From Acidobacteriota bacterium (lineage in GTDB: Bacteria > Acidobacteriota > Vicinamibacteria > Vicinamibacterales > JAKQTR01), in contig JAPKZQ010000034.1 in assembly GCA_026393675.1 (NCBI GenBank), positions 1-40,574 of the forward strand: a DNA stretch of 40,574 bases, read 5' to 3'. Shown in pieces: positions 24,805 to 34,800 of the stretch (positions are counted from its first letter, which is position 1; each line of letters opens with the position of its first letter). The notes below the pieces were generated by a model. That model ran no database searches and was not told where the DNA came from. It saw nothing but the letters and a program-made list of their open reading frames with translations. Both the position numbers and the translations under genes were made by a program.

Positions 24805-25869
24805 TTACGCCCGGATGAGGGTTGCTCCCCAGCTCATGCCGGCGCCGAAAGCCACGCACAGCACGAGCCCGCCCGGCGTGATGCGGCCCGTGCGGACGCC
24901 TTCGTCCCAGAGCAGCGGGATGGTGGCGGCGGTGGTGTTGCCGTACTTCTGGATGTTGTGAATCACCTTGCTGTCGGGCAGGCCCAGCAGCTTCTGCACG
25001 TATTCGTTGATGCGGCGGTTGGCCTGGTGCATCAACACCAACGAGAGGTCGGCCGGCGTGAGGCTGTTGCGCTTGAGGATGGCCTGCGCCACCTCCGCCA
25101 TCCGCGTGATCGCCTGCTTGAAGATGTAGCGGCCGTCCATCACCGGGTAGTGATTGCCCCGGCCAATCATCTCCGCGTCCACGTAGGGTCGATGAGCCGA
25201 CCCGGCGCCCGGCACGCACAGCCGGTCATAGTCGGCGCCATCGGCGCAGATGATGTGGTCGATGATCCCCCGGTCTCCGCCCGTCTGCGCCTGCACGACC
25301 ACCGCGGCGGCGCCGTCGCCAAATAGCACGGACAGGTGTCGGTATTTCGTGGCGAGGTCCCACTCGTCCTGCGGGATGGGCGTGTCGATCGCCCCATCGA
25401 GTCGGGCCCAGCTCCCCGCCCGGAACGTCATGAACATGCTGTGGACCTCGGCGCCCACCACCAGCACGGTCTTCGCGAATCCCGCCCGAATCTGCGCGTC
25501 GGCCAACTGCAGGGCGTACACGAAGCCGCAGCACTGCTGCCTGATGTCGAAGCACGGGATGTTGCGAAGGCCAAGCCTGGCCTGAAGCAGCCCGCCGTTG
25601 CCTGGCATGTAGTGATCCGGGGTCATCGTCGCGTAGACCACCAGATCGATGTCGCGCGGCTCGATGGCGGCGGCCTCGAGCGCCTGTTTCGCGGCCGGCA
25701 CCGACAGGTCGAGCGTCGACGTGCCCGGATCCACGAAGTAGCGTGTCTCGACACCCGTGCGCTCGCGGATCCACTGGTCGCTGGTCTCCATGACCGTCGC
25801 GAGCATGTCGTTGGTGATGCACCGGGTGGGAATGCTCGAACCGCTGCCGATAATGAGAGAGTGGGTCAC
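24805..25869 (-). CDS. FabH-like 3-oxoacyl-ACP synthase III
   Basis: A 354-aa thiolase-fold condensing enzyme. The catalytic triad is visible: Cys113 (QQCCGFVYAL), His281 (LMHQANRRI) and Asn311 (YGNTTAATIP). The N-terminus has the family motif TSDQWIRERTGVETR, and the C-terminus is GLVLCVAFGAGMSWGATLIR. KAS III enzymes start fatty-acid chains from acyl-CoA, or make special acyl products when found outside the fab cluster. It is some 35 residues longer than E. coli FabH, with an insert around 145-178. No other fab gene is near. It lies upstream of, and co-oriented with, the radical SAM gene. GTG at 25869 is used because the family start SLIIGSGSSIP follows at once. Confidence 0.88.
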   Translation of the reverse strand: MTHSLIIGSGSSIPTRCITNDMLATVMETSDQWIRERTGVETRYFVDPGTSTLDLSVPAAKQALEAAAIEPRDIDLVVYATMTPDHYMPGNGGLLQARLGLRNIPCFDIRQQCCGFVYALQLADAQIRAGFAKTVLVVGAEVHSMFMTFRAGSWARLDGAIDTPIPQDEWDLATKYRHLSVLFGDGAAAVVVQAQTGGDRGIIDHIICADGADYDRLCVPGAGSAHRPYVDAEMIGRGNHYPVMDGRYIFKQAITRMAEVAQAILKRNSLTPADLSLVLMHQANRRINEYVQKLLGLPDSKVIHNIQKYGNTTAATIPLLWDEGVRTGRITPGGLVLCVAFGAGMSWGATLIRA

Positions 25870-25978
25870 CGGTTGATTCTAGAAAGAAACGGTCTCCGTG
25901 TCACGCCGCTGGAGGCATCTGATCTGAAACGGCCCATGAAGTCCATCACGGCCCGGCGGGGTGTAGCGGAACCGGCCT

Positions 25979-26920
25979 TCACCCGCCAAAGTAGCCGCGG
26001 CGGGCGCGCACATCGAGTCGTTGCGGCCGTTTCACTCGTACGGCGAGCGTGTGATAGCCGCCGCGATCGACGCCGCGCGGGGTGAACCGGAGGACATAGC
26101 AGGATCGGAATTCGCTCAGCAGACGGCGAAACGTCGACGTCACATCGCCGCCCGGTGCGACGACGGGCACGACGAGGCCGCCGGTTTCCCCCGTCAGCGT
26201 AGTGTAGAACTGCTGTTCCGGCGCCCGGGCACGATCGGTCCTCTGCGCGGAAATCTGGTTGTCGTTGACCGTGACTGGCGGCGCCGGGATCGACCGCACG
26301 AGATTCAACGTTGCGTTCCCGCGGCGCGCGACGTCCACGACCATTGGCTCGTCAGAAATACTGTGGCCATCACTGCCGTCGCTGAACATGACCACGAGCT
26401 GTCGCCGAGTCGTGTCTGACGCGCTGACAAGCGCGACCGCGATGGCGTCGACGAGCGACGTTCCGCCCGACGCGGTCACCTGCTTGACCGCCGCGCTGAC
26501 GGCCGGCAGGTCTGCGGTAAAGTCGATCACGCGTCCGATCCGTTGATTGAACGTGATGAGCTTCAGGCGATCCTGCTTCGTCAGGTCCGTCACGAGCTGG
26601 CGCACGGACATGCGCAGTTGATCGAGCAACTCGCCGTTCACGCTTTGGCTCACATCGAGCCCTACGGTCACGTCGATCGGGAGCTTCTCATAGCTCAGGT
26701 CGGCGATTTCCTGCGCGACGTTGTTGTCCAGAATCTCGAAGTCGGCTGCCGTCAGGCCCGTGATCGCACGATTGCCCGCTCGCACGGACACATCGACTGT
26801 GACGAGATCGATGCTCGAGCGAAACGTCGGTTGTTGTGGGGACCTGAGAACCTCCCCTCCGCCATGGGGCAACAATGCGGCGGACATCAGCGCGGCTGCC
26901 AGTACCCACGTCCGGCTCAT
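25979..26920 (-). CDS. Secreted VWFA-related acidobacterial protein
   Basis: A 313-aa protein with a signal peptide (WVLAAALMSAALLPHGG). An N-terminal strand region follows (IDLVTVDVSVRAGNRAITGL, then DFEILDNNVAQEI). The von Willebrand A domain has the MIDAS motif DVSQSVNG, GGTSLVDAI and MFSDGSDG. The C-terminal segment (EFRSCYVLRFTPRGV..GYHTLAVRVKR) matches the acidobacterial VWFA-related family. These proteins are exported and presumably bind a metal-dependent ligand; their roles are unknown. The ATG at 26920 overlaps the TGA of the upstream TPR/VWA gene (ATGA), the usual operon arrangement for the pair. The longer frame upstream lies inside that gene and was not used. Confidence 0.83.
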   Translation of the reverse strand: MSRTWVLAAALMSAALLPHGGGEVLRSPQQPTFRSSIDLVTVDVSVRAGNRAITGLTAADFEILDNNVAQEIADLSYEKLPIDVTVGLDVSQSVNGELLDQLRMSVRQLVTDLTKQDRLKLITFNQRIGRVIDFTADLPAVSAAVKQVTASGGTSLVDAIAVALVSASDTTRRQLVVMFSDGSDGHSISDEPMVVDVARRGNATLNLVRSIPAPPVTVNDNQISAQRTDRARAPEQQFYTTLTGETGGLVVPVVAPGGDVTSTFRRLLSEFRSCYVLRFTPRGVDRGGYHTLAVRVKRPQRLDVRARRGYFGG

Positions 26921-28470
26921 CGCGCTCCCTCGCGTAGGGCGGCAATCGCCGCCGGATAGAACCGATAGTCGGCTTGCCAGTACTGCCACCACGGATCGAA
27001 CGCCTGCCCCGCGGCCTTCTGGATCGATTCGGCCAATTGTTCGGCGGCGGATCGATCACCATGCCGGAACAACATCGTCATCAGGCCGACCCGCGGGGCC
27101 TGCGCGTCCGGCCAGGTCTGAAGCGCCGCGCGGTACGCCTTCGCGGCTTCGTCCGCATGATTGAGCGCATCGTGAAAATGGCCGCGCAGCAACTGACTGA
27201 GGTACACGAGAGTCTGGTCGGGCTCCCGCGCGCGCATCGTGTCGAGCAGGGCCAACGCCTCGTCGCGGCGGCCGAGCCGATGCAGGAGATAGGCCTTGCG
27301 CAGCCGCGCCTCCGAAACGGTGGGCTCGAACGGCAGGGTGGCGTCATACAGCTGCAACGTCTCCTCGGCGTGTTCAGGGTCGGGCGCCCCGACCGGTGCC
27401 GTCTGATCGGAAACAATCGCTCGCGCGAGCAGGAAGCGCGGCTCGTCCGGGCATCGCTTCTGCGCGTTGGTCACGAACGGCATCGCGACGCCGGCACGAA
27501 TGAGGCCTTCGACCGCCGTGAGTTCCGTCCAGTACCACAGCCGCTCGAACGCGTCGGCCCCCAGCGGATTGCGAATCAGATGGTGGTAGCTTTGGAGCAG
27601 TGTAAGGGCTTCATCCCGCGCGGCAACGTCATGTCGATAGAGGGCCGCCTCAGCAATTTCAATGACGAACGCGGCTTCCCGCCGGGGTGTCGCAGGCCAG
27701 GGATTGCCAGCGGCTCTGACGTCGCGAATGAACTGGACGGGATCGGGCAGTTGCCGCAAAGCCGTCGAGGCGGACGCATAGTCGCCGCGATCGTACGCGT
27801 TCACGATCGATTCGACCGCTGGCGGCAGCGGGCGATCGCTCGCCGCCCAGGCGGGCGCGGATTTCCTTCCGTCCGCCGGCGTGCCAAGCAAGCCATTGGC
27901 ATACCCTTTCCGCGCGTGGATGAGGTACGACGGCGCCGCAGGAACGCGAACTGTCAGCTCATGCCATCCCATACGGGCGACGCCCTGGGGCATGTATCGC
28001 AGGACGTAGCTGCGCCGAAAATCGTCGAAGATCTGTTTGAAGATGCTGACCGGATTGGGATTCACAAAGAGTCCGGGCTCGTGCAGGTCGCCGCCGGTCA
28101 ATCGCGCGGCGTCCCTGAGCATGTCTGGCTCGTGATCCTGAAACGGAATCCAGAAGCGACGGGACGGAAAGCACCAGCCCATCTCGATGCACTGAAAGAT
28201 CGAGAGGTTATAAGCGGCCGCGAGACTCAGATGACCGATGTGAAGCGTCGCGTCGGATCGCTGCGCGATGTCGCGCACCGTTCGCGCGTCGAGCGCGCTG
28301 ATAGTGTCGATACCATCGGTCAATGCGATAACGACGTGTCGGCGATTGGGCTCGACCGGACGGAGCATCGACGCCGCGAGCGTGTCATAGAGGGAGGTCA
28401 GCCCATTCGCGGTCATCTGACCGATTGCCGGATGGGTCGCGGTGTCTGGTCGCGCCGAAACAGCTGACAT
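26917..28470 (-). pseudogene. VWA (C-terminal half) fused to TPR protein; N-terminus lost
   Basis: An open frame whose first recognisable part is the second half of a VWFA-related domain (GLTSLYDTLAAS, HVVIALTDGIDT, then FRRSYVLRYMPQGVARMGWH). The MIDAS half is missing. After a linker (about residue 240 on) it continues as a TPR protein (RREAAFVIEIAEAALY, LRKAYLLHRLGRRDEALALL) ending DPWWQYWQADYRFYP, the end expected for the TPR partner of a VWA gene. The ATG at 28470 is only one possible start, and the frame stays open to 28587. Either this is the remnant of a larger fused gene or an odd cytoplasmic product. The frame of the signal-peptide piece upstream (28413-28874) is different. Confidence 0.6.
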
Positions 28471-28874
28471 CCCCACTCGATCAAGAGCGGCGGAGGGCTC
28501 CAGTAGAATACGTCCAGCGGCTGATAGGGCGGCCCCCCCGGCCATTCGATGGGCGGCTGCCTCTGCCGCCGGCTCCACTCGTTCCATTCATCCGCCCGCG
28601 CCGCCTCGAGCGCAAACGTCGCGGCCGCGAGTTCGCGCCGATCGCGATCCTCGCTCCCCTTCGCGGTCGTCCACGCCGGACCATCGGCCTTCAGTTGTTT
28701 GAGCAGATCCGCGAAGTCAATCTTCGTCGCTAGGACAGCCGCGACCGCCTCGAACTCGCCGGCCGCATAGCGATCGAGCAGATCGGTGACGGAGAGTCGC
28801 TGAGCAGACGGCTGCCCGCTCGCCACACACATGGCGAGGATCACGGACAGAGCGGCGGCACGGAAAATGCGCAC
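28413..28874 (-). pseudogene. N-terminal fragment of a secreted TPR protein
   Basis: A 153-aa frame with a signal peptide (FRAAALSVILAMCVASGQ) and the beginning of the acidobacterial TPR partner protein: LLDRYAAGEFEAVAAVLAT, LAAATFALEAARADEW and the landmark PPPLLIEWGCQLFRR. After that landmark the family pattern stops, and the frame closes about ten residues later. A different frame then continues as VWA sequence. The simplest reading is a deletion that joined the start of a TPR gene out of frame to the middle of a VWA gene. A sequencing or assembly error at about 28425-28460 is the alternative. It is divergent from ompA. Confidence 0.6.
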
Positions 28875-29032
28875 GACAGAAATGCGGAAAGTCAGGTGTG
28901 TTGACGTTCAGGCGCATCTTAGCGCAAATCAGTGACACCGACGGCATGACTGAAGCCGCCGCCCGGGCCCGTGGCTGTGGTAGGATTTTGCGGTCCGGCA
29001 TCGGACACCACCAAGCCAGAAGGAGAACCTCC

Positions 29033-29875
29033 ATGCGCCGACTGTTCCTGTCTCTCGCGTGCCTTGCCGTATTCCTGGTTGCCGCGCCGGCCTTGGCGCA
29101 GGACGACGAGCCCAACTCGAAAGACCACCCGATGGTGTCGAGGTTCCCGGGCTACTACATCTACAACTACGACGCGCAGGACTTCGGCGCGTTTGATTTC
29201 TATACCGCAGAGGAAACCACCAAGCACGTCGAAGGGCGCTACTGGAAGATTGAGTACCAGCTGAAGGAAAACGCGAAGAAGGGCGGCCCGATTGAGATCG
29301 GGCGCAACTACGTCAACCTGTTCACGAACCGCGGGGGCGTGAAGCTCGTCGACACCATGTCATCGGGCGGCGGCACGATGGTCGTGCGGATGCCGGCGGA
29401 GGGCAAGAACACCTGGCTGCAGGTGGAAATCACCAACAGTGGCGAGCTCTACACGCTCACGATTGTCGAGGAAGCGGGCATGGAGCAGAAGGTCGAGTTC
29501 ACCGCGATGGATCTCGCCAAGGCGCTGAACGAGAAGGGCTCGGTGGCCATCCACGGCATTCTGTTCGACACCGGCAAGGCCACGATCAAGCCGGAGTCGG
29601 CGGCGGCGATGGCGCCGATCGGCGAACTGCTGAAGAGCACGCCGGCGCTGAAGCTCGAGATCCAGGGGCACACCGACAACGTCGGCGCGGCCGCAGCCAA
29701 TCTGAAGCTGTCGCAGGACCGCGCGGCAGCGGTGAAGGCCTACGTCGTGAGCACGTTTGGCATCGCGGCTGATCGGTTGACCACGGCGGGCTTCGGCGAC
29801 ACCAAACCGGTGGGCGACAACAAGACCGACGCGGGCCGCGCGGCGAACCGGCGCGTGGAGCTGGTCAAGAAGTAG
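29033..29875 (+). CDS. OmpA-family outer-membrane/peptidoglycan-binding protein
   Basis: A 280-aa protein. A clear signal peptide (LFLSLACLAVFLVAAPALA, cleavage before QDDE) is followed by an N-terminal module of about 140 residues. That module (VEGRYWKIEYQLKENAKKGG, GNTWLQVEITNSGELYTLTI-like strands) resembles the region before OmpA domains in other secreted proteins. The C-terminal OmpA domain (about 165-280) contains ILFDTGKATIKPES, LEIQGHTDNVG, LSQDRAAAVKAYVV and GRAANRRVEL. The TDN and R residues bind diaminopimelate in peptidoglycan. AAGGAG at 29020-29025 fixes the ATG at 29033. A CCGGCC/GGCCGG hairpin (29880-29903) lies between it and the convergent TPR gene. Confidence 0.87.
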   Translation: MRRLFLSLACLAVFLVAAPALAQDDEPNSKDHPMVSRFPGYYIYNYDAQDFGAFDFYTAEETTKHVEGRYWKIEYQLKENAKKGGPIEIGRNYVNLFTNRGGVKLVDTMSSGGGTMVVRMPAEGKNTWLQVEITNSGELYTLTIVEEAGMEQKVEFTAMDLAKALNEKGSVAIHGILFDTGKATIKPESAAAMAPIGELLKSTPALKLEIQGHTDNVGAAAANLKLSQDRAAAVKAYVVSTFGIAADRLTTAGFGDTKPVGDNKTDAGRAANRRVELVKK

Positions 29876-29886
29876 GCGACCGGCCG

Positions 29887-31473
29887 TTATCGCTCGAGGC
29901 CGGACTGGAGGCGGGCCAAAAGCTTCTGGGCCAGGTCGGCCATATCGGGATGCTGCGCCGCCCGCTCCGCCAGCGGGCGCGCTTTTTCCTTGTCACCCAG
30001 GTTCGCGTACGCGACGGCCCCATTGTACGCGGCGCGCGCTTGCTGCGACTGAAGCGCGGTAATCCCCTTCTGTTTGGCGGTGACGAGCCTGACCTTCCGC
30101 TCGTCCGGCAGATCGGCCGCATTGATCTCTTCGATCTTGCGACGGGCGGCCTGCTCATCCTCCACGTAACACGGCAGGGCCTGGCTGAACCTCTGGGCGC
30201 CCTCGGGCCACTTGCGCTGCATCACCAGCACACTGGCAAGGTAGTAGCCCGTGTCGCAATCGCGCGTCTGACGCCCGGCAAAGTGTTCCACGGCCGCCCG
30301 GAACTCACGCTCCGCCCGTTCGATCTCGTTGCGCGCGAGCGCCACCCGCCCCGAGAGCTTGTCGACCAGCGGATCCATCGGCAGGTACTTCCGTGCCGCG
30401 ACCACTTCGTCGTTCGCCAGATCGAATTGCTTGAGATGGAGCCGGTTCCACCCGAGCCAGTAATGCGCTTCGCCCAGATACCACGTGCCGAGGCGTACCA
30501 TCTCGTCGAGTACGGCAATCGCCTCGTCTGAGCGGTCGAGATAGCTCAGCGCCTTGGCTTCGCCAATCATCGCGTCGCGCTGGCCCGGCACGGCGGCAGT
30601 CACCTCGTGGTAGGCCTTGAACGCCGCCTCGACATCCTCCATCCCGAGGTAGACGTGGCCGAGAACGAGTGTCGCCGACATCAGCGACGGGATTTCCTCC
30701 AGGGCCGTCAGCAGGTGGCGTTCGGCGGTGCGAAGCGTGCCCTGCACAAACGCGCGTTCGCCCTTGAACAGGTACAATTCGCGGAGTCGCGGCTCGTCGC
30801 GGAGCACGTCGTCGAGTTGGTCGGCGTGCGCACCGGTGCACGTGGCCGCGCGGGCGCGGAGTAACGGTGGCGCGCCGGTGGGAAGGGGCCAAGGCTTCTG
30901 CTTCGCCTCTGACAACTTGTATGAGTACAAGCACTCGAGTGAGAGCAATTGGTACGCGCTCAGCAGGTCCTGCGGCGCGGACGGCTGCAACTTCGCGCGC
31001 CACCCGGCGAAGTCCCGGTTGAGCACGCTGTACATCCCGACAATCGCGTCTTGTTGTTCCGCCGACACTCCCGTGGACTTCCATCCGACGGTGTCGATAA
31101 TCGACAGGAACGCGGAATAGTCCGCAGGAGCCGGGAGCTGGCGCGCCAGCTCTTCGGCGCGTTGCTTGGAACGGCCGCTGCTCAGGCCAATCTCCCGTTC
31201 ACGCATCGCCATCAGCACGGCCGTATCCACGGCGCGATACGCGGCGACCGGGACCGACGTTGGGCCCGCCGCCAGTTTCTCGTAGATGGCGAGCGCCTCC
31301 GTCAGGCACCTGTAGCATCCGGCCCTGACCAGCCCGTCAGCCCTGGCAAGATCCGCGGTTGCGGCAAACGAGGGCGTGAAGTCAAGGCGCGGGCGGACCG
31401 GCGTGCAGGATGCCAGGATCACGCTTCCCACAACGACCGCCGGCACCCACCAGTCGCGACAGATTCGGATCAT
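29887..31473 (-). CDS. TPR-rich lipoprotein (528 aa)
   Basis: Starts with a lipoprotein signal: hydrophobic VPAVVVGSVI and lipobox LASC, so the mature protein would be anchored at its Cys near residue 23. The remainder is helical with TPR-like units, for example SATLVLGHVYLGMEDVEAAF, EAHYWLGWNRLHLKQFDLAN and AYNGAVAYANLGDKEKARPL. A Cys pair (AGCYRC) lies near residue 53. No enzymatic domain is recognised. Such proteins serve as periplasmic or outer-membrane scaffolds. The gene is convergent with ompA, with 11 bases between stops. The start ATG at 31473 fits the lipobox position. Confidence 0.8.
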   Translation of the reverse strand: MIRICRDWWVPAVVVGSVILASCTPVRPRLDFTPSFAATADLARADGLVRAGCYRCLTEALAIYEKLAAGPTSVPVAAYRAVDTAVLMAMREREIGLSSGRSKQRAEELARQLPAPADYSAFLSIIDTVGWKSTGVSAEQQDAIVGMYSVLNRDFAGWRAKLQPSAPQDLLSAYQLLSLECLYSYKLSEAKQKPWPLPTGAPPLLRARAATCTGAHADQLDDVLRDEPRLRELYLFKGERAFVQGTLRTAERHLLTALEEIPSLMSATLVLGHVYLGMEDVEAAFKAYHEVTAAVPGQRDAMIGEAKALSYLDRSDEAIAVLDEMVRLGTWYLGEAHYWLGWNRLHLKQFDLANDEVVAARKYLPMDPLVDKLSGRVALARNEIERAEREFRAAVEHFAGRQTRDCDTGYYLASVLVMQRKWPEGAQRFSQALPCYVEDEQAARRKIEEINAADLPDERKVRLVTAKQKGITALQSQQARAAYNGAVAYANLGDKEKARPLAERAAQHPDMADLAQKLLARLQSGLER

Positions 31474-31817
31474 GGCGTTTTAGACACCGCCGCGCCGTCT
31501 ACCTCTTCTCGATGTGCCGCCTGAGCCACGCGATCTGGTCGCGGGCGGCCGCGGCGTTCAACTCGTGCGTCGGTGGTCGGTGGTCGACAACGAGTTGGCG
31601 GCGACGCTGCGCGTCGGGTGACATCTTCGGCCCGCTGCAACCGGCTGGATTCCGGCGTTCGCCGGAACGACAATTCTGAGGCGTCATGCCGGTGCGAAGG
31701 CGGATTTCAAATTGAAAGCGTCATGCCGGCGGAAGCCGGCATCCAGAGAGGTACACGACTGGATTCCGGCATTCGCCGGAATGACGCAACCAATAAACCG
31801 TTCCTGGATCACGCGGA
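31474..31817. other. Non-coding stretch with repeats and a possible gene remnant
   Basis: No intact gene is supported here. The minus strand from about 31566 to 31499 reads a helix-like tail (ELNAAAARDQIAWLRRHIEK) ending in a stop, which could be the last residues of a lost gene. The rest is a cluster of REP-like palindromes, listed separately. Confidence 0.4.
31645..31787. repeat. Cluster of REP-like palindromic repeats
   Basis: Three related units each form a perfect 8-bp hairpin: 31650-31667, 31723-31742 and 31763-31782, with cores TTCCGGCG/CGCCGGAA, ATGCCGGC/GCCGGCAT and ATTCCGGC/GCCGGAAT. A partial unit starts at 31681. Unit ends read GCGTCAT and ATCCAG, and units two and three face each other across 13 bases, as in BIME-type pairs. 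Similar GTCATGCCGGC..ATCCAG repeats are common in several phyla. They may stabilise or terminate transcripts. Confidence 0.75.
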
Positions 31818-34800
31818 TCATGTCGTCACCGACGCGCGCCGTTCGAGCTTGTTCCACCCGACGGGCCCGCCTCTGAGCGAGTCGAGCATCGAGCGGATCG
31901 CGATGTAGTACATCACCTGCCGGTAGACGAAGCGCTGCCACAGCAACAACCACAGCAGGCGTGGAGACTCCCGGCGTTCCAGGATGAAAGCCAGGCACCC
32001 GGCCAGGACGTCGGCCGCCAGGAAGAGCGCGTAGTAGAACGCCACCTGGTAGAGATCATCCGGCGTGTACTCGGCGGGGTGCATCCAGTATCCCATCCCG
32101 GCCGACACGAGCGATCCCACCATCATCAGATCGATGACGGGCGAGATCAGCGGAAACAGCACCTGAAACAGGAAGACATTCGGCAGCGCGACGAAGCCAA
32201 GCCCGCGATACCGCCACCGGAACAGCGCGTCGCGGTGCTTCCAGGCGGCCTGGAATGTCCCGAACATCCACCGATGGCGCTGCCGCACGAACGCCCGCAC
32301 GGTCTCAGGCGCCTCGGTATACGCCACAGCCTCATCGTCATAGATGACGTGATACCCCGTGCGCAGGATGGTCATCGTCAGGTCGGCGTCCTCGGCCAGT
32401 GTCGCGGCCGAAAATCCTCCGGCCTCCATCACGAGCTGCCGCCGCCAGGCTCCGACCGAACCGGGCACCACCGTAATGCACCCGAGCAGGTCGAAGGCCC
32501 GGCGATCGAGGTTCTGGCTGGTGATGTACTCGAGCGCCTGCCATTTCGTGAGGAGGTTGACGCGGTTGCCGACCTTGGCGTTGCCGGCCACCGCCCCCAC
32601 CCGCGGATCGGCGAAGTGGCGCACCAGCGCTGCGATCGTCGTCGACGTAAACACGGTGTCGGCGTCGAGCGCCACGACGATGTCGGCATTCGTTTGCGTC
32701 AGCCCGAAGTTCAATGCGGCCGACTTGCCTCCGTTCGATCGTTCGAACAACGTGACATGCGGCTCGCCCGAGAACTCCTCCCTGATTCGCGCCGCGGTCT
32801 GGTCGGTTGATCCATCGTCGACGACGAGAATCTTGACGCCCGGCACGCCCACCGATCGCAGCAGCGCGCGCACGGTCTGGACGATCACCTTCTCTTCGTT
32901 GAACGCCGGAACGATCACCGCGATCGGCCCGGAAAACGTCAGCGGGAGGCGGTTCTTCCGGAGCAGCCGCTCTGCGATCGCGACGCCGCCGATGAAGACC
33001 AGCCGGCCCATGCCGAGGATGATCGCAATCAGAAACAGCAGACTGACGAAGGACTGCACCAGATTGACCGAATTGAAGGCGGCGGCGTCCACCAGCGATT
33101 GCCAGTAGCCCCGGCCCTGCACCGGGGGCATGACTTGCGCCGTCGTGCGGCCCAACAGTTCGCCAACCGTCACGAACTTCATGTGGCGACGGCGGAGCTC
33201 GGCGATGATTCGCGGCAGCGCCTCAACAGTCTCGCTGCGATCGCCCCCGCCATCGTGCAGCAGGATCACGTTGCCCCGCCCGGCGGCCGCCTGTTCAATC
33301 GTCCGGGCGACAATCGCGTACACGCCGGGCTTTTTGTAGTCCTTCGGATCGATCTGCATCCCGACGGTGACATATCCCATCGCCGTGGCGGTCTCGATGG
33401 GCCGGACCTGGACCGGGGTCTCCGGCTCGATATCCTCCGAGTAGGGCGGCCTGAACAGAACCGATTGCCGGCCGAGAATGCTCTCGAAGAGCCGTTGTGT
33501 CGCCGTCAGTTCGAGCCGGAGCTGCGCCCGCGAGATGTTGGCGATGTTGGGATGCGTGAACGTGTGATTGCCGATCTGGTGGCCCTCGCGGTACATGCGG
33601 CGGACCAGTTCCGGATACTCCTGCGCCGCGAGTCCCGTCACGAAAAACGTGGCCGGCGCCTTCAGGTCGCGGAGCACATCGAGAATCGGCGGCGTGTACT
33701 TTTCGTCCGGTCCATCGTCGAACGTGAGCGCCACCGCGCCCTTCGTCGCGCCGTAGCGGGTGACAACGTACGGAGCCGGCAGCGATTCGAACTGCTCATT
33801 CGTGATGAGCGCGCGGGCATCGTCGTACGTCAGGGTCCGGCGCCCTAACTGGGGAGACTCGGTGATTGAGAGAATCTCCCCTTCACCTTCGAAGTCCACG
33901 CCGTAGCCGTATTGCACCGTTCCCAACTCGCCAATCTGGGCGCGATCCAGGGCTCGGGCATCGCCGAAAAACGTCCAGATACCCGGGTCTTCGCTGCCCA
34001 GTCGCCATAGAGCGAGGGCCGCCTTCGGGTTCAGCGCTCGCGTCATCGACGCCTGGTTGAAGGCGGTGAGGGCGTCGAGAAACCAGACTTCGTGCTCTTC
34101 GCCGTTGTCCGCCCGATACCGGTAGGTGGGATTGAGCGACTCCGGGTCGACGGTGATGGTCGCGCCCGCCTCCTTGGCGGTGAGCATGGCCTCTTCGAAC
34201 GTTCTGCCTCCACGCCGTGGCCAGTCGTAGGCGTAGTTGCCAATGGCCATCACCAGTTTGTTGGGCGGCACATCCGCGAGGCGCGCCTGCAGCACGTTCA
34301 TGAAGAACTGCATGCTCGACACGGGGCCAGGATCGCTGGTGGCCCAATGTTCATCGTATGCCATGACGATCAGATAGTCGACCTTGGAGGCGTATTTGCG
34401 GTAGTCGAACATGGGGTCGTTCTCGGGCACGTTCATCGACACGAGCAGGCCGGCCCCATGGAACACGGTCCACACTTCGGACATGAACGTCTGCAGGTTC
34501 GGCTGGCTGGCGTTGGGCACGTTTTCGAAGTCGATGCTGATGCCGGCGCCGCCGACCCGCCTGACGTAGTCGAATGATTCGCGGATCACCCGGCCCCTGG
34601 CCGCGCGGCTGGCCAGCATGCCCGCCAGTGGCGCACTCGGGAACGATCCGCCGGTCGCATTGTTGACGAGCGGCATCACACGCATGGAGGGCCGCCGCAG
34701 GCGGACGAAGTCGAGCGCCTCGGCCTGGCGTTCCGGGTTGTCCTCGACGAGCGTCCCGTCGGGCTTCGTCAGATGCAGCCACTCGGCCGCCAGGACATCA

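Noticed and set aside
26974-28467. 497-codon plus-strand open frame opposite the TPR/VWA locus
   Set aside because: No signal, motif or start context; the opposite strand carries recognisable VWA and TPR sequence.
31499-31687. 62-codon minus-strand frame
   Set aside because: The first two thirds are translated REP-like repeats; only the last 20 or so residues look protein-like, so it is noted as a possible remnant only.
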